This document shows, piece after piece, positions 1 through 12,482 of a stretch of DNA of 64,000 nt (its first letter is position 1; every line of letters begins with the position of its first letter). The stretch is from Alopecurus myosuroides. Its lineage: Eukaryota > Streptophyta > Magnoliopsida > Poales > Poaceae. The DNA lies in NCBI GenBank assembly GCA_028641055.1, contig CM054060.1, positions 296,768,462 to 296,832,461 of the forward strand, read 5' to 3'. Under the pieces are notes generated by a model. The model had not been told where the DNA came from, did not search any database, and saw only the letters and a program-made list of their open reading frames with translations. Made by a program: the position numbers and the translations under genes.

Positions 1-3000
1 GGTAAAGGTTGTCCGGCGAAGACTAGGTTATGTGTCATTTTTGAAAACACGTTTTTCCCAAAAATGACCACTTCCACATTCCTCCGGAGAATAAAGATCC
101 GCCTTTTCTCCGGGTTTTCCATAAAGCCTTTGTTTTGTAAAAACACAATTTTAGGGTGTCCACTTAGGGACTAGTATATCTAATGGTAATAAAATACCAT
201 ATGGTGGCTTATGGGCTTGGTAACACCAAGTTTCAACTACTGGCATAGTAGTATATATATAATAGTAGTATTCACTCAAAAATAGTTTTTGGAAATCAAA
301 GTTTTTGTAAAAAAATTCAGAAGTAAAACATGCATGATAGATAATGATAAGTGTATTATAACAGCAATCATCAGGATGGCTTGCCTTAAATCTCTTTGTG
401 TCTCTGGTCTTGAAGTAGCTTGATTTGACACACAGCTCTACGACTCCACCTTCTTCTTCCTCGTTGTTCTAACGCCGTAAAATAATAAAAGGCACACACT
501 CAGAACCAGAAAGGCAATAAAGTAATCAAACCACACCTACAGCAAGGCAACACATACTAATGCAATCACAAAAAAAGTTATCGAGAGAACTACCTCACAA
601 ACTTTCAGAGTGCAAGACTATCGTCAGGAAACATATGGTTTTAAAGGAACATATTCCACACCCCAATATCATAGGTTGAGTGGGTGTACCACTATCATAC
701 CAAGATATTAAGGAAGCTAAAAATATAGCTTGAGGTAACAAGGGTGAGGCTAATAAGGTGTTCATAAACAAACAATGTAATATCAACCATCAAAGCAACA
801 CCCATGGCAGTGGGTATTAACAACAACACAAGCAATCAACCCAAACAAGTTTACCACTAGACTTAAGCATATACAACAAGGTACTACTAAATATAATGAT
901 AACACTAGCACCAACTTATGCTAAGGTAAACACCCATACAATTTCCAAACAGCAAAACAAACAAAACATAGATGAATTATCTAGTTACTCAATAAGCTAA
1001 AGTCTACACCAAAGCTAAGGACTCACTCAACAATGAATGTAACCAAACAAACCAGTGGCTCAATAAGTTGTACTAGTCAATAAAACACACTCTAAAACAG
1101 AATAACAACAAGGTACATTACCCTTAGCAAAATATAATATTAACAGGAGTCAACTATTAGCATACTAGTAGGGAAAAATTCACACAAGCATGCCCTAAGG
1201 AATAATTGCATTCCACAACCCATAAAGTCACACAACTACAATATAAATACCATAATAACAGAAGGGAAAACATTCTAAACATGCTAGGGATCATCATACA
1301 CTCCTAAAACTAAAAGGACAAAAATAAGGGAGCAAACTCAACATCTAGTGGGGCACTAATGCAACACTAGAGGAGCAATCAATACTATGAGAATGAACTT
1401 TTCCTAAACAATAGATACATGAATAAAAACACCTACTAACAGTACCTATACCTTAAACATGCTGGTAATCAAATATACTAAAAAAAAAGTGCTATGAAAA
1501 CAACTATTGATACTAGTGAAAGCAGTATAGCTAAATAAAACAATCAATGCTTCACATGCTCTCCTAAGAAAATAATGTGCAAGATAACAGAGGTGATACC
1601 ATCACCACATCAGTACCAAAATGGTACTGGACTCTCATAACCATCACAAAAATCTAGGCATTTAATCATAGCAAAAATAGCTCACAACATCTAGTCCATA
1701 AAAATACTAGAAAACAATAAGAAAATAATTCTGTTTCTATTTGTTTTTCCAATCATGCACAAACTTCCTAGCATACTAGTAATGAAAGAAAAACACTTAA
1801 TAACAGTAACCAACACATTTACTCATGCTAGGAAACAAGTTTATAACAAACAATCATTTATTTTAAATCAAACTTACAAGATTCAAAATAAACAGAAAAG
1901 TGCTGTTTCTAGAAATGCTCACCAAAAATCATCCAGAGCCCTAAAAATTATGAAAAGCTAGTATTACATAGATCTAATCACACACAAGCTCATCCAATTG
2001 TATTCACATCAAAAATCATTTTTAAACTCCCTCTAAAAATCTTAGAAAAGGCTACTGGTATTTCACCAAATTGGATGGCATTTCTAAATGGTAGCTCACC
2101 TTGATTCAAGGTCAAGTCTCACTGATAGATCTATCCAAGGGCTACTCAAAACATTTTGGTTTGCAAGATTTGGCCACTTAAAACTCAAGTTATGATTAAA
2201 ATGGTGAAACAGAGTGCTTCTGCCATTTTTATTAGTTCTTTTAAAAATATAGCACAAAATGCATTCCTGTAAGTTGGGGGTGGTTAAGAATTAGTAGATC
2301 TAGCTCTGTGATTTTTGGTTTGGCAAATTTTACTCGTTTGCATTTTCATTTCGAATTAAAGTAATATGCCTGAAATAGCTCTGCAGAAAAAGAAAAAGAA
2401 TCAACCTGCGCTGGGTCAACGGGCTGGATCCCGGAGGGAGATGGGCCGCGCGGGCGAGGCCGGCCCGCTAGCCGAGCGCGCGCTCCGAACGGGTATGCCG
2501 CCGTCCGATGCGAGATCTGCGGCCGAGATCTGACGGGGCGAGGTTCAAACGGGGCCGCAGGATGCGGATCCGAGGGCGAGGGAGCGTCCCCGTCGGAGGA
2601 GATCGACGGTGACCGAGGCGGACGGCGGAGTCCTCTCCGGTCGCCGCTGCGGAGGCTCGAGCTCGCCGCCGGTGCCTCTCGTGGTCCCCTGGAAACGAGG
2701 AGAGCACCAGGGGGTCCAGGGAGACGCGGCGCACCCGATGCTCGCCTTGATTTCAGAAGGGGGAGGCCGGAGTGAGGAGTTCGTCGGGCGCGGCGGCCAC
2801 GGACGGAGGACGACGATGGCGAGATGGCTTTGGGGAGTAGAACTCCAAATTGGAGGGGGCAGGATCTTGGAGGGAGCTCAAGGAGGGGATGGAGGGAGAC
2901 GGGCTTCCGGAGATGGCCCGTACCCGCGGGTTTGACGTGGAGCTCGCCGGCGGTTAGGGTAGTTCGATTCCGGCGGGGTGTGGGTACACAGAGGGGGTTT

Positions 3001-5058
3001 TCGAGGCTGGGCTCCGATTAAGGTGAAGAGGAGAGGGAATGGACAGCTTAAACGCAAGGAGGGGGCTCAAGAGGGAGCTGGCCGCAGAGCTCGGCCTCAC
3101 GGCTTCCATGGGGGTCACCGCGGCGAGGGCGAGCTGGCCAGAGAGGTTCTCCCCGGGGGAGACCATGTCAGGGAGGTGTGCGGTGTTGAGGGGAGGGAAA
3201 TGCCACAAGGGCTCGGGCAGAGGAACAACAGGGAGGTGGGGGAGGTGTGTGCTCTCACAGCACCCGAAGGTGTTTGATATGAACCAGAGGGGGAGGAGAG
3301 GGACCAGGGGGATGGGGAAACGTCTCTTCGAGCTAGGGAAGGTCAAACCTTCTAGAAGGTGGGGTCCATGGAGGCAGCAAGGGATGGGGAGGGCTGTGGC
3401 ATGTCAGCCCATGCCATTGCTTAGGGTTTAAGTCAAGTGGGGAGAGGTGGATGGGTATGGCAGTGCCATTTGCGCCCAGGAAGTCAATGGGGTGGGGTCT
3501 AGGTGACTAGGCATGCCAGGAATCCAAAGTGAGAGAAAGGGAAGGAAAAATATCACCCAATGATCATTTTCCAAAATAGAGCAGAAGGTGTTTGTGCTGG
3601 TTTTCTCCAAAAACTTGAACACAACATGTGCAAGAAAATATGTCTAGGAGGTAGGGAATGGAAAATGGGGTAGGGTAGTGGTAGTCTCCCACTTTTCTCA
3701 AATTGTTTCCTTTGAAAACTTTCAATTTTCCAAAAACTGCTGTTTCTGTTTTTAAATGTTTTCTCCAAAATTTTGAATAGAAGATATGTTTGAAAACATG
3801 TTTAATGGATATAGAATCAAAAATTGAGTCTAGGGGTGGTGGTCCCCAAATTTTCTGAAAACATTTGTTTCACAAAATTTTGGAAATTCAAAAAGTGCTG
3901 AAACTGTTTTTGGATGTTTTCTTCAAAAATTTGCAAATGACCAGCAAATGTTTTTGGATAACTAGGTCACATATGACCCTAGGAATGTTGGGGAATTTTT
4001 CCCAAGAATTTTAGAAATACTTTTATTAACAAAAACATTAAAAGTCCATTTCTGGCCTTTTTGAAAATAGCTTTTAATCAATAGGAAAATGTTTATAAAC
4101 CAGGTATTTTTGAGTTGGGGTGGAAGGGTACATAATATAGGTATCAAAAGTGATTTTTAATAAACAACTCCTTTGAAAAATATTTGAGATAACAAGTGCA
4201 AAAAGGATGGTAACAGGAATTTATTTAATAAGCCAAAATCCCTGAGAGAGGATAAATCACTTGATCATGGGAAACAAAAATGGGTCACATGAATATGAGG
4301 TAAAAGTAATGAAGATGACAAGGGAAGGTTCACTTAGCTCAAAAAGGATAGGAGTGATTTTTAGGAAGACTTAACAAAACCATTATGATAACAGGGACAT
4401 GATCATATTTGTTGGGAAGACCTCAAGAGGGTTTTGGAAGAAAAATGAATGGGTTTAATAATCAAAACCAAACATAAGGATAGGGCTCATAGATAGGTAC
4501 CATTATATCCATGATGATATACTGGTCAAAGATCAGGATTCCTCCTTATGGCAGGAGGCCAAACTAGAGGAGTTAAAAGGGAACATAAGATGGGACATAA
4601 ATAGGATATAACATGCTACTGATGTAAGGGCTTTGTTATTTGTAGATCTTATTAATTGAAACAACTCACAAATATCCACAACAGTTATAAATACTTTGAG
4701 GCAAGGAAAAAGATAAGGTCACCTCATAAGCAGTTAATAACAAGACTTAACAAGTTCACTCAAGCAAAGGAGTTCTGCAGTTAAATTCTTGGATTTTTCC
4801 CTCAAGTGTTTTAAAGAAAGTTAGTGGTCAAGCCAAACCACTTAAGGAGGATTTTTATAAAAGAGGTTCACCTCAATTCTTGTTATTGATGTAACCATTT
4901 TGTTTTGGTTGGTTCCAACACCAACACTTAAGATCAAACAAGGCAGATAGAGGTGAAACAAGATTAATTGTTAACCATTTTAAAAAGTTTTTGTTGGCCC
5001 TAATTTTTGGCTCCCCAACAACTGCATTTTGTTGGTTTCCAAAAAGTGGGGTGTGACA
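1..5058 (+). mobile_element. 3' portion of a long LTR, gypsy-type (ends ...GGGGTGTGACA)
   Basis: Continuous non-coding sequence, AT-rich at both ends, with no believable gene. It stops at GGGGTGTGACA (5048-5058), a typical LTR end that is nearly the inverted copy of the LTR start TGTGACGCCCC at 61648. A segment near 376-480, with short CT-rich words before AACGCC, resembles the layout around 63210-63300 in that second LTR. No tRNA-complementary primer site follows 5058, so this is more likely a 3' or solo LTR than a 5' LTR. The start lies outside the window. The LTR reading is inference from the terminus and general texture. Confidence 0.4.
2405..3430. other. GC-rich block inside the LTR, no supported gene
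   Basis: Base composition changes sharply from AT-rich to GC-rich at about 2405 and back at about 3430. Open frames exist on both strands simply because stop codons are rare in GC-rich sequence. They overlap in conflicting frames and show no recognisable domain. The block could be the promoter and leader part of the long LTR. Confidence 0.35.
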
Positions 5059-5617
5059 GGCAGCCTTATGTCTCTCTGTTTCGTGGTTTTGTCTCTCGGC
5101 GCCGCCCCCTTCTCGAAAAGGCCAGGGGACCCTTTATATAGTCGTTTTTAGGTCACGAGACACTCGGGAGAAGAAAGATCGACGGCATCGGAGCCACGGG
5201 GGCAAAAAGGGGGCCCCACACGCGTCCAAGGAATCTGGCCGCATGGAGGGTCCTCTTTTCCACTTGGTTGGCCTTTTGGCCCTCTACTTTGGCCCATGGT
5301 CTTCGTCTCGAAAATTCTGAACCGTGCTCTTTGTCCTTGCCCTTTTTGGAGTCCCGAAGCTCCCGGAAAGTCTGAAACACTAAAAAGTACGTTTTCTGGA
5401 AAAACAGGGTTAGAACCAAAAGAAGGGGGATTGTTCAAAAAATCCCCCAAATCATTATAAAACATGAATATAAGTTGCTAATATGTAGGAAAAAAAGTAA
5501 TAACATGCAAAGTTCATCTATGCATTTTACATGCATCAATGACTGAAGGATAGCCATAGTGGTTCATTACATAGCCATACTTGGCTCAACTTATATATAC
5601 ATAGACATAGACATTAA
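5059..5617 (-). mobile_element. LTR-like fragment with a minus-strand TATA box
   Basis: Directly after the LTR end at 5058 comes a different sequence with a GC-rich part (5090-5350) and a TATA-like word read on the minus strand at about 5131-5140. The arrangement looks like the promoter part of another LTR in minus orientation. No boundaries or coding sequence were found, so the class is uncertain. Confidence 0.25.
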
Positions 5618-8309
5618 CTAGCACACATGCCCATGCGTTGCAATGGAAGAAAAAAAATCAAACTGAAATCGGCGGCCTCCGCCTCAGAGACACCAAGCAC
5701 ACAATCTCACTTGATCTTAAAGAACCGCTACAAAAAAATCTCCCGAGCCCCCCCCCCCCCCCATCTTTGTTGTGTACGACGTGCGGATGAGCCTAATGTC
5801 GGGGAAGCTTTATTTGTGCCGCCACTTCCTACACCATCCAAAAGTTGGTGCTCGAACCTCTAACCCTGATATGTTCATACCATAAGCAAGGTGTCAGGAT
5901 TCAGCTGGAGAAGAAACTCCCACTCCAGACACCTGTGGGCGGCGACACGAAGGGACTTTGGCCAGCTCCATCTATGAGAGCAAGGAAACAACCACTATGT
6001 AGGAAATTTCGCAAAAAAACCTTAAGATCTGTCTCCTAATTTTGTAGTTGGTTTAACTTCTACATATTTTGCCGCTTAAAGCCACCATGATTTCCTCTCC
6101 ATTGGTTCCAATTGATTTCTTTGGTTGTTGGCGAACCTTAAGTTTGTCCTGGTATTTCTTTGTGCAATTGAGCAATTTGAGATAACAAACTCTACACCTA
6201 GATTGGTGCCCCCCATCTTATCGTTGTCCCATATGGATTTTACAAGAACAACCGATATTTACAAGCATATATGAACATTGCAAAAAACACACTACCGACA
6301 AAAAATAACTATGGTAAAAAAGCTTTGTACATATAAGTGCATGCTTTCTCGAGACGCTAATCTCCCTAATTATTAGAATTAGTCTTGAGAGACACGGCTG
6401 TCGACAAATCAGACTAATAACTTCTTTTATCATCGGCAAGCGAAGAGCAAAAGAAATCGCTTTGCCAACTGCTCACCATATCCAACTATAGGTACTTCTG
6501 TAGGACCAGTTGAATATTACGGCTGACTGATGACCCGAGCTCGAACTGATGTTGTTATTCTGCTGCTCTTGACGCATTAGTACTTGTCTAATAATTGTCT
6601 TCCCAAGAAAGATAAAAAAAATTGCATCACCACAAAAAAGAACTGCAGAAGCTACAACTTTGGTCGTGATCCAGTAGAAGAGCAGAAACATACTAAATGG
6701 AATCTTGGATCAGATGGGATGAATAAAAAATTCATCCACGAAACAGACCGAATCAAGCTTACGTTTTGATCATGCTCACAATCATGTGCAACAAAACAGT
6801 TCAGAATCATGTGGAACCAAAAATTCAGAAGAAGAAAAAAAGGAGGAAGTGCTGGACAGATCTACGCTGGACAGATCTAGAACCAACTCATTCCCGGAAG
6901 AGGATATAATTAGCCATCTAATTAGCTCCATTGTGCAGCTCGACTATAGAAATGCATCTTCTGATTTTCAACTGTATCGATAGTTTTCTAGCTTTCTGCT
7001 GCTACCGGAAATCAAGCAGGGGGCTGCTAGTCTGCTATTCTGAAGTACTGGCAGTTTTGTTGATGTATGTGATCGCCACATCTGTTTTTCTTATTTGGTT
7101 GCAGGTTATGATACCCAAATACCGAGAAGATCAAAACTACATAACCTAAATGAAACAAGGAGAAAAGAACATCAATTAAGATTTTTATCCATGCACACAT
7201 ATTGCTAACACCTGAAAAGTTTTGAAAGGAAACACGCACCAAGAAGACTAACTTACCAACATGACTGATGAAACACATATTCAAGTGGCGCTTTGTTTCC
7301 TCTTCTTTGGCTTCTACCATATGAAAAGTCAGGTTGCTTAAGAGTTAGTACAACACATACTTAGGAGGCAGGATCAGCGTTAATGATTTGGAGCTCCTAA
7401 TTCAAGCATTAGGAGATAACGCTGAGCCATATGTACGCAGGAGGGAGTACTGGACAGAGTACATGAAAATCTGAATGGAAATTCAGAACTCGTGCTGGCA
7501 GTCGAACAACGAAGATCTGGCCGACGGGAGACCTTGTGCTAGCACTCGACGAAGATCTGGCCGACGGGAGACCTTGTGCTGGCACTCGAACTTTCCCTGC
7601 ACAGGATGCTGTCGAGCAGCTACAACTGGGGCTGCAGCGCTCCTGTCAGGGTTGAACGGAGGCAGGCGTGGCGACTGGTCGGGGAGGGCGCGGGCTGGGA
7701 TGTTCTGTTCTGAGCGTTATCGTTCAGCTGGGTGGAGGTGGACTTCCTCGGTGTGTCGTTGCCTCCAGGGCCAGATCCGGAGGTAGGGAGCTGGAATCCG
7801 GTCCTCCACATCCAGAATCGGCATCTCCATGCTCAGATATTACGGCACCGATGCCTCCTATCCGCCTCCCATCTCTCGCCGCTGGAGAAACTCGACATGG
7901 CGGCGCACCGTCAGCGTGCGTGCGCAGCTCCACCGGCCACCACCAGCTTGGTCACGGCTTCTGAGACCACTCAACCAGCCGGTCGACGATAGATGATATT
8001 CATCAAGCTCGGCGGGCCACGGGTGGATGTAGCTCCAATCGGATGGAGGGTGCCAACAGCGGCGAAACATGGAGGAGAAGAGCGGCCGGCGACGGGAGGA
8101 ATCATGGAGCAAAGGGGGACGGTGCGACGTTGGGATCCAGAAGCGCGTGTGTGCCGTCGTGGACGGTGGTAATTGTTGTAATTTCCATGGACGAACCGGT
8201 ACATGGCAATTATGCAGTATTATGTAATTTGGTGGGAGGATAAATTGGTCATTTTATGTTGGACGAAATTTTTGGCAGAAACCTTAATGTCTTTATTATT
8301 AGGTAAAGA
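5618..8309 (-). mobile_element. Candidate Helitron (rolling-circle transposon), non-autonomous
   Basis: Read on the minus strand, the left end finishes with CTAG (5618-5621) followed by T (complement of A5617), as Helitrons do. A short hairpin lies just inside it (about 5628-5646, arms CCAT/ATGG plus inner GC pairs). The right end read on the minus strand begins TCTTTACCTAATAATAAAG (8309 downward), which fits a Helitron 5' TC start. The base before TC is not the expected A, so that end may have drifted. No Rep/helicase ORF is visible. The inside mixes AT-rich sequence with a GC-rich stretch (about 7480-8160) that could be captured host sequence, but I recognise no gene in it. Confidence 0.42.
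7511..7590. repeat. 40-bp tandem duplication
   Basis: The unit beginning GAAGATCTGGCCGACGGGAG occurs at 7511-7550 and again at 7551-7590 with very few changes (for example CTAGCAC versus CTGGCAC). It lies in the GC-rich part of the candidate Helitron. Confidence 0.9.
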
Positions 8310-8589
8310 CTTGGTTCATTATATAACAAAGACATTAAATTCAAGCTTCAAGCTTCAGAGTCCATTAGCTTGAAGCTTCAATCTTCACAGTCCATTAGCT
8401 TCAAGGAGCAGCAGATGCTTCTGAGTTCCAAGTGGAAAAGCACCAGGCTCAATCATGTCCACAATGAGGTTCATACTTTTATTCTCAGTCCTCTGAAACC
8501 AGAACATCACCCTCTCCATAGCCCTTGTCATCCACAACAGGCATCCAATTATGTCGTGGTGGTGTCACGGCAGATGTCATAGGATGGCT
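8310..8589. other. Intergenic stretch with a 30-bp spaced duplication
   Basis: No gene seen. The word AGCTTCAGAGTCCATTAGCTT at 8351-8371 is repeated with small changes at 8381-8401, a period of 30 bases, flanked by further AGCTTCAA words. Confidence 0.5.
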
Positions 8590-10437
8590 TAAGTTTGGAG
8601 TCGATGGACGCTGTAGGTATCCTCTGGGAGGGATTGCACGCTAAGAAGTGCGCTTAGAACACTGCTAACAACACAGTATACCCAGGTTCAGGGCCCTCGC
8701 AAGAAGGTAAAACCCCTACTCCTGCTTGTCTGTCTCAATATATGTGGGTAACCAAAATACAATGGTGTTCCTCAAGCTCTCTGAGCTAGAGGAAGAAGAA
8801 ACTCTTTGTCTCTCTTTCTCTCTTTCTGTCTAGGGGTGAAATGAGAAAGCAATGGAACCTTCCCTCGCGCAGGAGGGTTGTGGCCACCTTATACACTGGT
8901 GTTCACTGACTGGGAGTACAGGATTAGGCAAAGATCAGAGTGCCGTAGCGCACGCCTGCAGACACGGTGCCGAAAGTCGTCTCCTCCGTATACGCTGCGT
9001 GTCATGTCCCCCTATCAGAGAGAGGACGTGGCCTCGCCCATACTCTTGCACGGTACCCACGTACGCTCTTCATCATTCATCTTGTAAGTTGAACCACACG
9101 CCTGTGTTAAATATAAAGCATTAGACCTTTCCATCAGTTTGGACATTTGGAATATATGGCTAGTGCATGTGTCTAATAGCTTGTACTCTCCCGTGATCTT
9201 CGAAATTCACCTAATCCATTGACCTTGCTCCGGAATAATAGGTTCTTCACATAACCCAGACTCTCCAAGCATAACTCGGATAATCCAGGAGAATATCCAC
9301 CTACAACATGATATATAAAACACCACATACTGAGAAAGCTTTATCTCGGTCAGCATTAACTCGGTCTGGGTATTTAACCTGGTCAACAGTATCTCGGCGT
9401 TCACTCCTTGGACACCATTTTACACCAAGCTTTGCCCTACCCGGGGGTAGCCCCCCCCCCCCCCGACATTAGTCCTTTAAGCTAGTATGGTCCACCAGAC
9501 CTGGATGATGGGTCGTAGCAGCTTAAACCATAAAGCTCCACAACTCTCAACCGAGATATCACTTATCTCAGTTTCAAACCTAGTCTCGGATTTAATCCAC
9601 AATCACTGCCAAGGATTCCACCGAATCCCGACATAGTTTGCGCCGAGTCTCGGTTTTACCGAGTTCCAAGCACTTAGCCTTTTCTGTGTGAGTTCCATCA
9701 CTGCGAGGCGAAACCGCCTCGTTTCCTCCGCGTCGTGGTTGCACCACGTGGAGAAGAGATGCTGCGCACGCCCCCTCGATTCTTGCGCACAACTATGCAC
9801 GCGCCTCGCGCACGCCACGTCCGGTCATGGGTGGGCCCCACCAGCAGTCTAGTCACACGAAGCACTTGAGTGCTTCCTGCGGATTCTACGGGATTCACTT
9901 CACCTGTTATGCAATAACCGCACCACACGGAGTGGGGTGTGCAGTTACTCGCACGTTTGCGAACGTGGGCAAGTGCGGTTGATGCGGCAGTTACCAAATT
10001 TCACCCACAATCAATCCCACGCACGCTTCATCTCCTAGGGGTGTAAATACCCGCGCTTTGTTCACCGGCTCCTCTTCCTCCGCCATTTCTCCACATTTCC
10101 TCTCTCTCTCTCTCTCTACCCACTACATGAGTGCATGGAACACAGATTCGCTCCGCCGCACACATCCGCATCCCGCCGATGCACCATGCTGGAGTCTGGA
10201 CGCCGCGCCCTAGTGCACTCCGCACCGAGGCGCCGCCGCATCTGCGTTTTCGCAGATCTGCGCACATCCGCGCCACCGCGGGACCGTGTTCTCCTCCAAG
10301 CCCAAGCCCGAGCGCGCCACCGTGCTCATCTTCTCTGTCGTCATCACCGCTCCTCTTCTCCGCCACCAGTACTACGTCGCACAGTGGTTCTTCTTCTTCT
10401 CCCGAGTGCGACCGCAACTCCAAGCGGACGGATCTCC
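8590..10437 (+). other. LTR/leader-like region upstream of the Transposase_28-like ORF
   Basis: This stretch has LTR-like features. There is a CAGTATACCCAGGTTCAGGG-type segment at about 8671-8692, an AT-rich part with repeated 'tctcgg' words (9230-9660), a C-run (about 9450-9463), and a GC-rich promoter-like part with TAAATAC at about 10045. A CT microsatellite follows, then the ATG at 10438. Such leaders precede Transposase_28-type ORFs in grass gypsy elements. I did not find both ends of an LTR, so the boundaries are loose and the start is arbitrary. Confidence 0.35.
10099..10117. repeat. (CT)n microsatellite
   Basis: About nine CT repeats in the presumed 5' leader of the ORF that begins at 10438. 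Confidence 0.9.
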
Positions 10438-10446
10438 ATGGCTTCG
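10438..10446 (+). pseudogene. First three codons of the Transposase_28-like ORF (5' piece)
   Basis: ATG at 10438-10440 followed by two codons. The last five bases (10442-10446, CTTCG) are one copy of the target-site duplication of element A. The other copy is 17000-17004, and the frame continues without a break at 17005. The ATG sits in a good context (CCATGG) and has no upstream competitor in the same frame nearby. Element A therefore landed nine bases into this coding region and destroyed it. Confidence 0.65.
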
Positions 10447-11865
10447 TGATACGTCATAAATGTATCCTTAATTTCTGATGTTCCATGTTGTTTTCATGTT
10501 GTTTCCCACATGTTGTCCTTACACTTTATGTCATTTTTATCGATTTCCCGGGACTAACCTATTGACAAGATGTAACAGAGCCAGTTCCTGTTTTCTGCTG
10601 TTTTAAGTTTCATAAAAGTTGTTCTGGAAATATTCTCGGAATTGGACGATTCGAAAGCCAGAAGTCTTAGAAGTCCCGGAAGCATCCATAAGTCCCAAAG
10701 AGCCCCGGAGGGGGGCCACAGGGTGGCCACACCATAGGGTGGCGCCACCACCCCTGGCCGCGTCACCAGGTGGTGTGGGCCCCCTGGCCACCCCCCGGCA
10801 TCGCCCTTTCGCCTATATATACTCCCCGATGCATAAACCCTAGGGGAATCGGCCTTTTCCACAAAATACATCTGTAGCTCCGCCACCGCCCACGACGAAA
10901 AGTTTCGGGGGACAAATCTCTATTCTGGCACCCTGCCGAGATGGGGAAGTGCCCCCGGAAGCCATCTCCATCGACTCCACTGCCATCTCCATCGCCGTTG
11001 CTGTCTCTTATGATGAGGAGGGAGTAGTTCTCCCCCGAGGCTGAGGGCTCTACTGGTAGCTATGTGGTTCATCTCTCTCTCCCATGATGTGATCTTTATG
11101 TGATCACGACCTTTGTATCTAGTTGAATTAGTAGATGTTTCTCCTCATGTATTATGCTACTCAAGTGGTTTTGTTATGAGATCTCCGTAAACACTTTGAT
11201 CACGGTGTAAAGGTGATAGTGTGTGCACCGTGTGGTTTAGCATGATATTTATATCTTGTGTTGGATGACCCTATGAAATTGTGGAGTTTGCTTAGTACCT
11301 TCTAGGGTGCTCATAGTGACAGCGTGGGGTTAACTAGACATGGGAATACAAACTTGAGGAGTGCTGTTACAGGCCTACGCGATGAAGTGGTGTTTGTTAT
11401 TCGACCGGAGAGTGGTTCGGAGTAGCATAGTGAAGAGAGATATTTATGCATTCAATTATGTTATCATTGTTGAGAGTGTCCACTAATGAAAGTAGGATCC
11501 CTAGGCCTTGTTTCCAAGCATTGAAACACCGTTTTCCGCCTGTTCTGCTACATGTTTGCTTGCTGCCATATTTATTTCAAATTGCTATTATCACTTATAA
11601 CCATCCATATTACTCGCATTTCACTATCTCTTCGCCGAACTAGTGTACCTATATACCTGACAAGTATATTGGGTGTGTTGGGGACACAAGAGACTTCTTG
11701 TATCTTAATTGCAGGGTTGCTTGAGAGGGATATCTTTGACCTCTACCTCTTCGAGTTCGATAAACCTTGGGTGATCCACTTAAGGGAAACTTGCTGCTGT
11801 TCTACAAACCTCTGCACTTGGAGGCCCAACACTGTCTACAATAATAGAAGCGTGCGTAGACATCA
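10447..11865 (+). repeat. 5' LTR of element A
   Basis: 1419 bp, TG...CA ends. A TATA box (CTATATATAC, 10813-10822) follows a GC-rich promoter segment containing GGTGTGGGCCCCCTGG, a theme repeated in the other TGATACG-type LTRs here. Confidence 0.93.
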
Positions 11866-11875
11866 AGCTCTTTTC

Positions 11876-11893
11876 TGGCGCCGTTGCTGGGGA
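11876..11893 (+). other. Primer-binding site of element A (tRNA-Asp)
   Basis: TGGCGCCGTTGCTGGGGA, ten bases after the LTR. It is complementary to the 3' end of plant tRNA-Asp (…CCCCGGCAACGGCGCCA) with one mismatch. Confidence 0.85.
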
Positions 11894-11999
11894 GGTAAGG
11901 TAAAAGGTACTCACATCCACGGGTGTGAGTGCTCGAAGTTATTTCCTTTAGATTCTGCAATTTTATCTTTTTGTTTCTTGTTTTCACTAGTTAGGCTTA

Positions 12000-12482
12000 A
12001 TGGAAAACAACAAAAATATGAGAGAGCTTTATAATATTTATCTTAAGTTAGGACATGAAGTGTTTGAACAGAAAATTAAAAAACATATGGAGCTTTATTT
12101 GCATGCTAATAGCAATGTTATTAGTATGAATTCTTTGAACACCATTATTGCTAATGCTATGGAAAATTCTAAGCTTGGGGAAGCTAGTTTTGACGAATAT
12201 AATATTTTTAGTCCCCCAAGTTTTGAGGAGGAAATTTTCTTTGATGATACCTTGCCTCCAATATATGATGATTACAATGATTGTGGTATTCTAGTTCCAC
12301 TTGTTTACAATGATGAATATGATATTTTCAGTCCACCTACTATTGAGGAAAAAATTAATTATGATTACAATATGCCTCCTATATTTAATGATTATGGTGA
12401 TGAGAATAATAATGATAGCTATTTTGTTGAATTTTCTCCCACTACTATTAATAAGAATGACTGCTTATGTGGAGAGTATTAA
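12000..12482 (+). CDS. Small acidic retrotransposon ORF, function unknown
   Basis: 160 residues starting at an ATG about 105 bases after the primer site, the usual place for gag, but I see no gag domain, zinc knuckle or protease. Residues 1-50 look helical (MENNKNMRELYNIYLKLGHE start). The rest is rich in Asp, Glu and Tyr and holds an internal repeat: about residues 65-92 and 105-132 share the pattern DEYxIFSPPxxEE…PPI(Y/F)xDY. A decayed homologue sits in element D (48029-48431, minus). The frame stops at 12482 inside a +1 overlap with the next ORF. Its retention in two separate elements suggests it once had a function, perhaps RNA binding or packaging, but that is inference. Confidence 0.6.
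   Translation: MENNKNMRELYNIYLKLGHEVFEQKIKKHMELYLHANSNVISMNSLNTIIANAMENSKLGEASFDEYNIFSPPSFEEEIFFDDTLPPIYDDYNDCGILVPLVYNDEYDIFSPPTIEEKINYDYNMPPIFNDYGDENNNDSYFVEFSPTTINKNDCLCGEY

Noticed and set aside
2468..3431. Overlapping ORFs of 65-130 residues on both strands in a GC-rich block
   Set aside because: Frames conflict, codon content is low-complexity, no domain or start context stands out; explained by high GC in an LTR.
7475..8243. Several ORFs in the GC-rich part of the candidate Helitron
   Set aside because: No recognisable domain, mutually overlapping on both strands; could be captured fragments but not supportable as genes.
8852..9124. Two overlapping plus-strand ORFs
   Set aside because: LTR/leader-like region; no domain, no start context.
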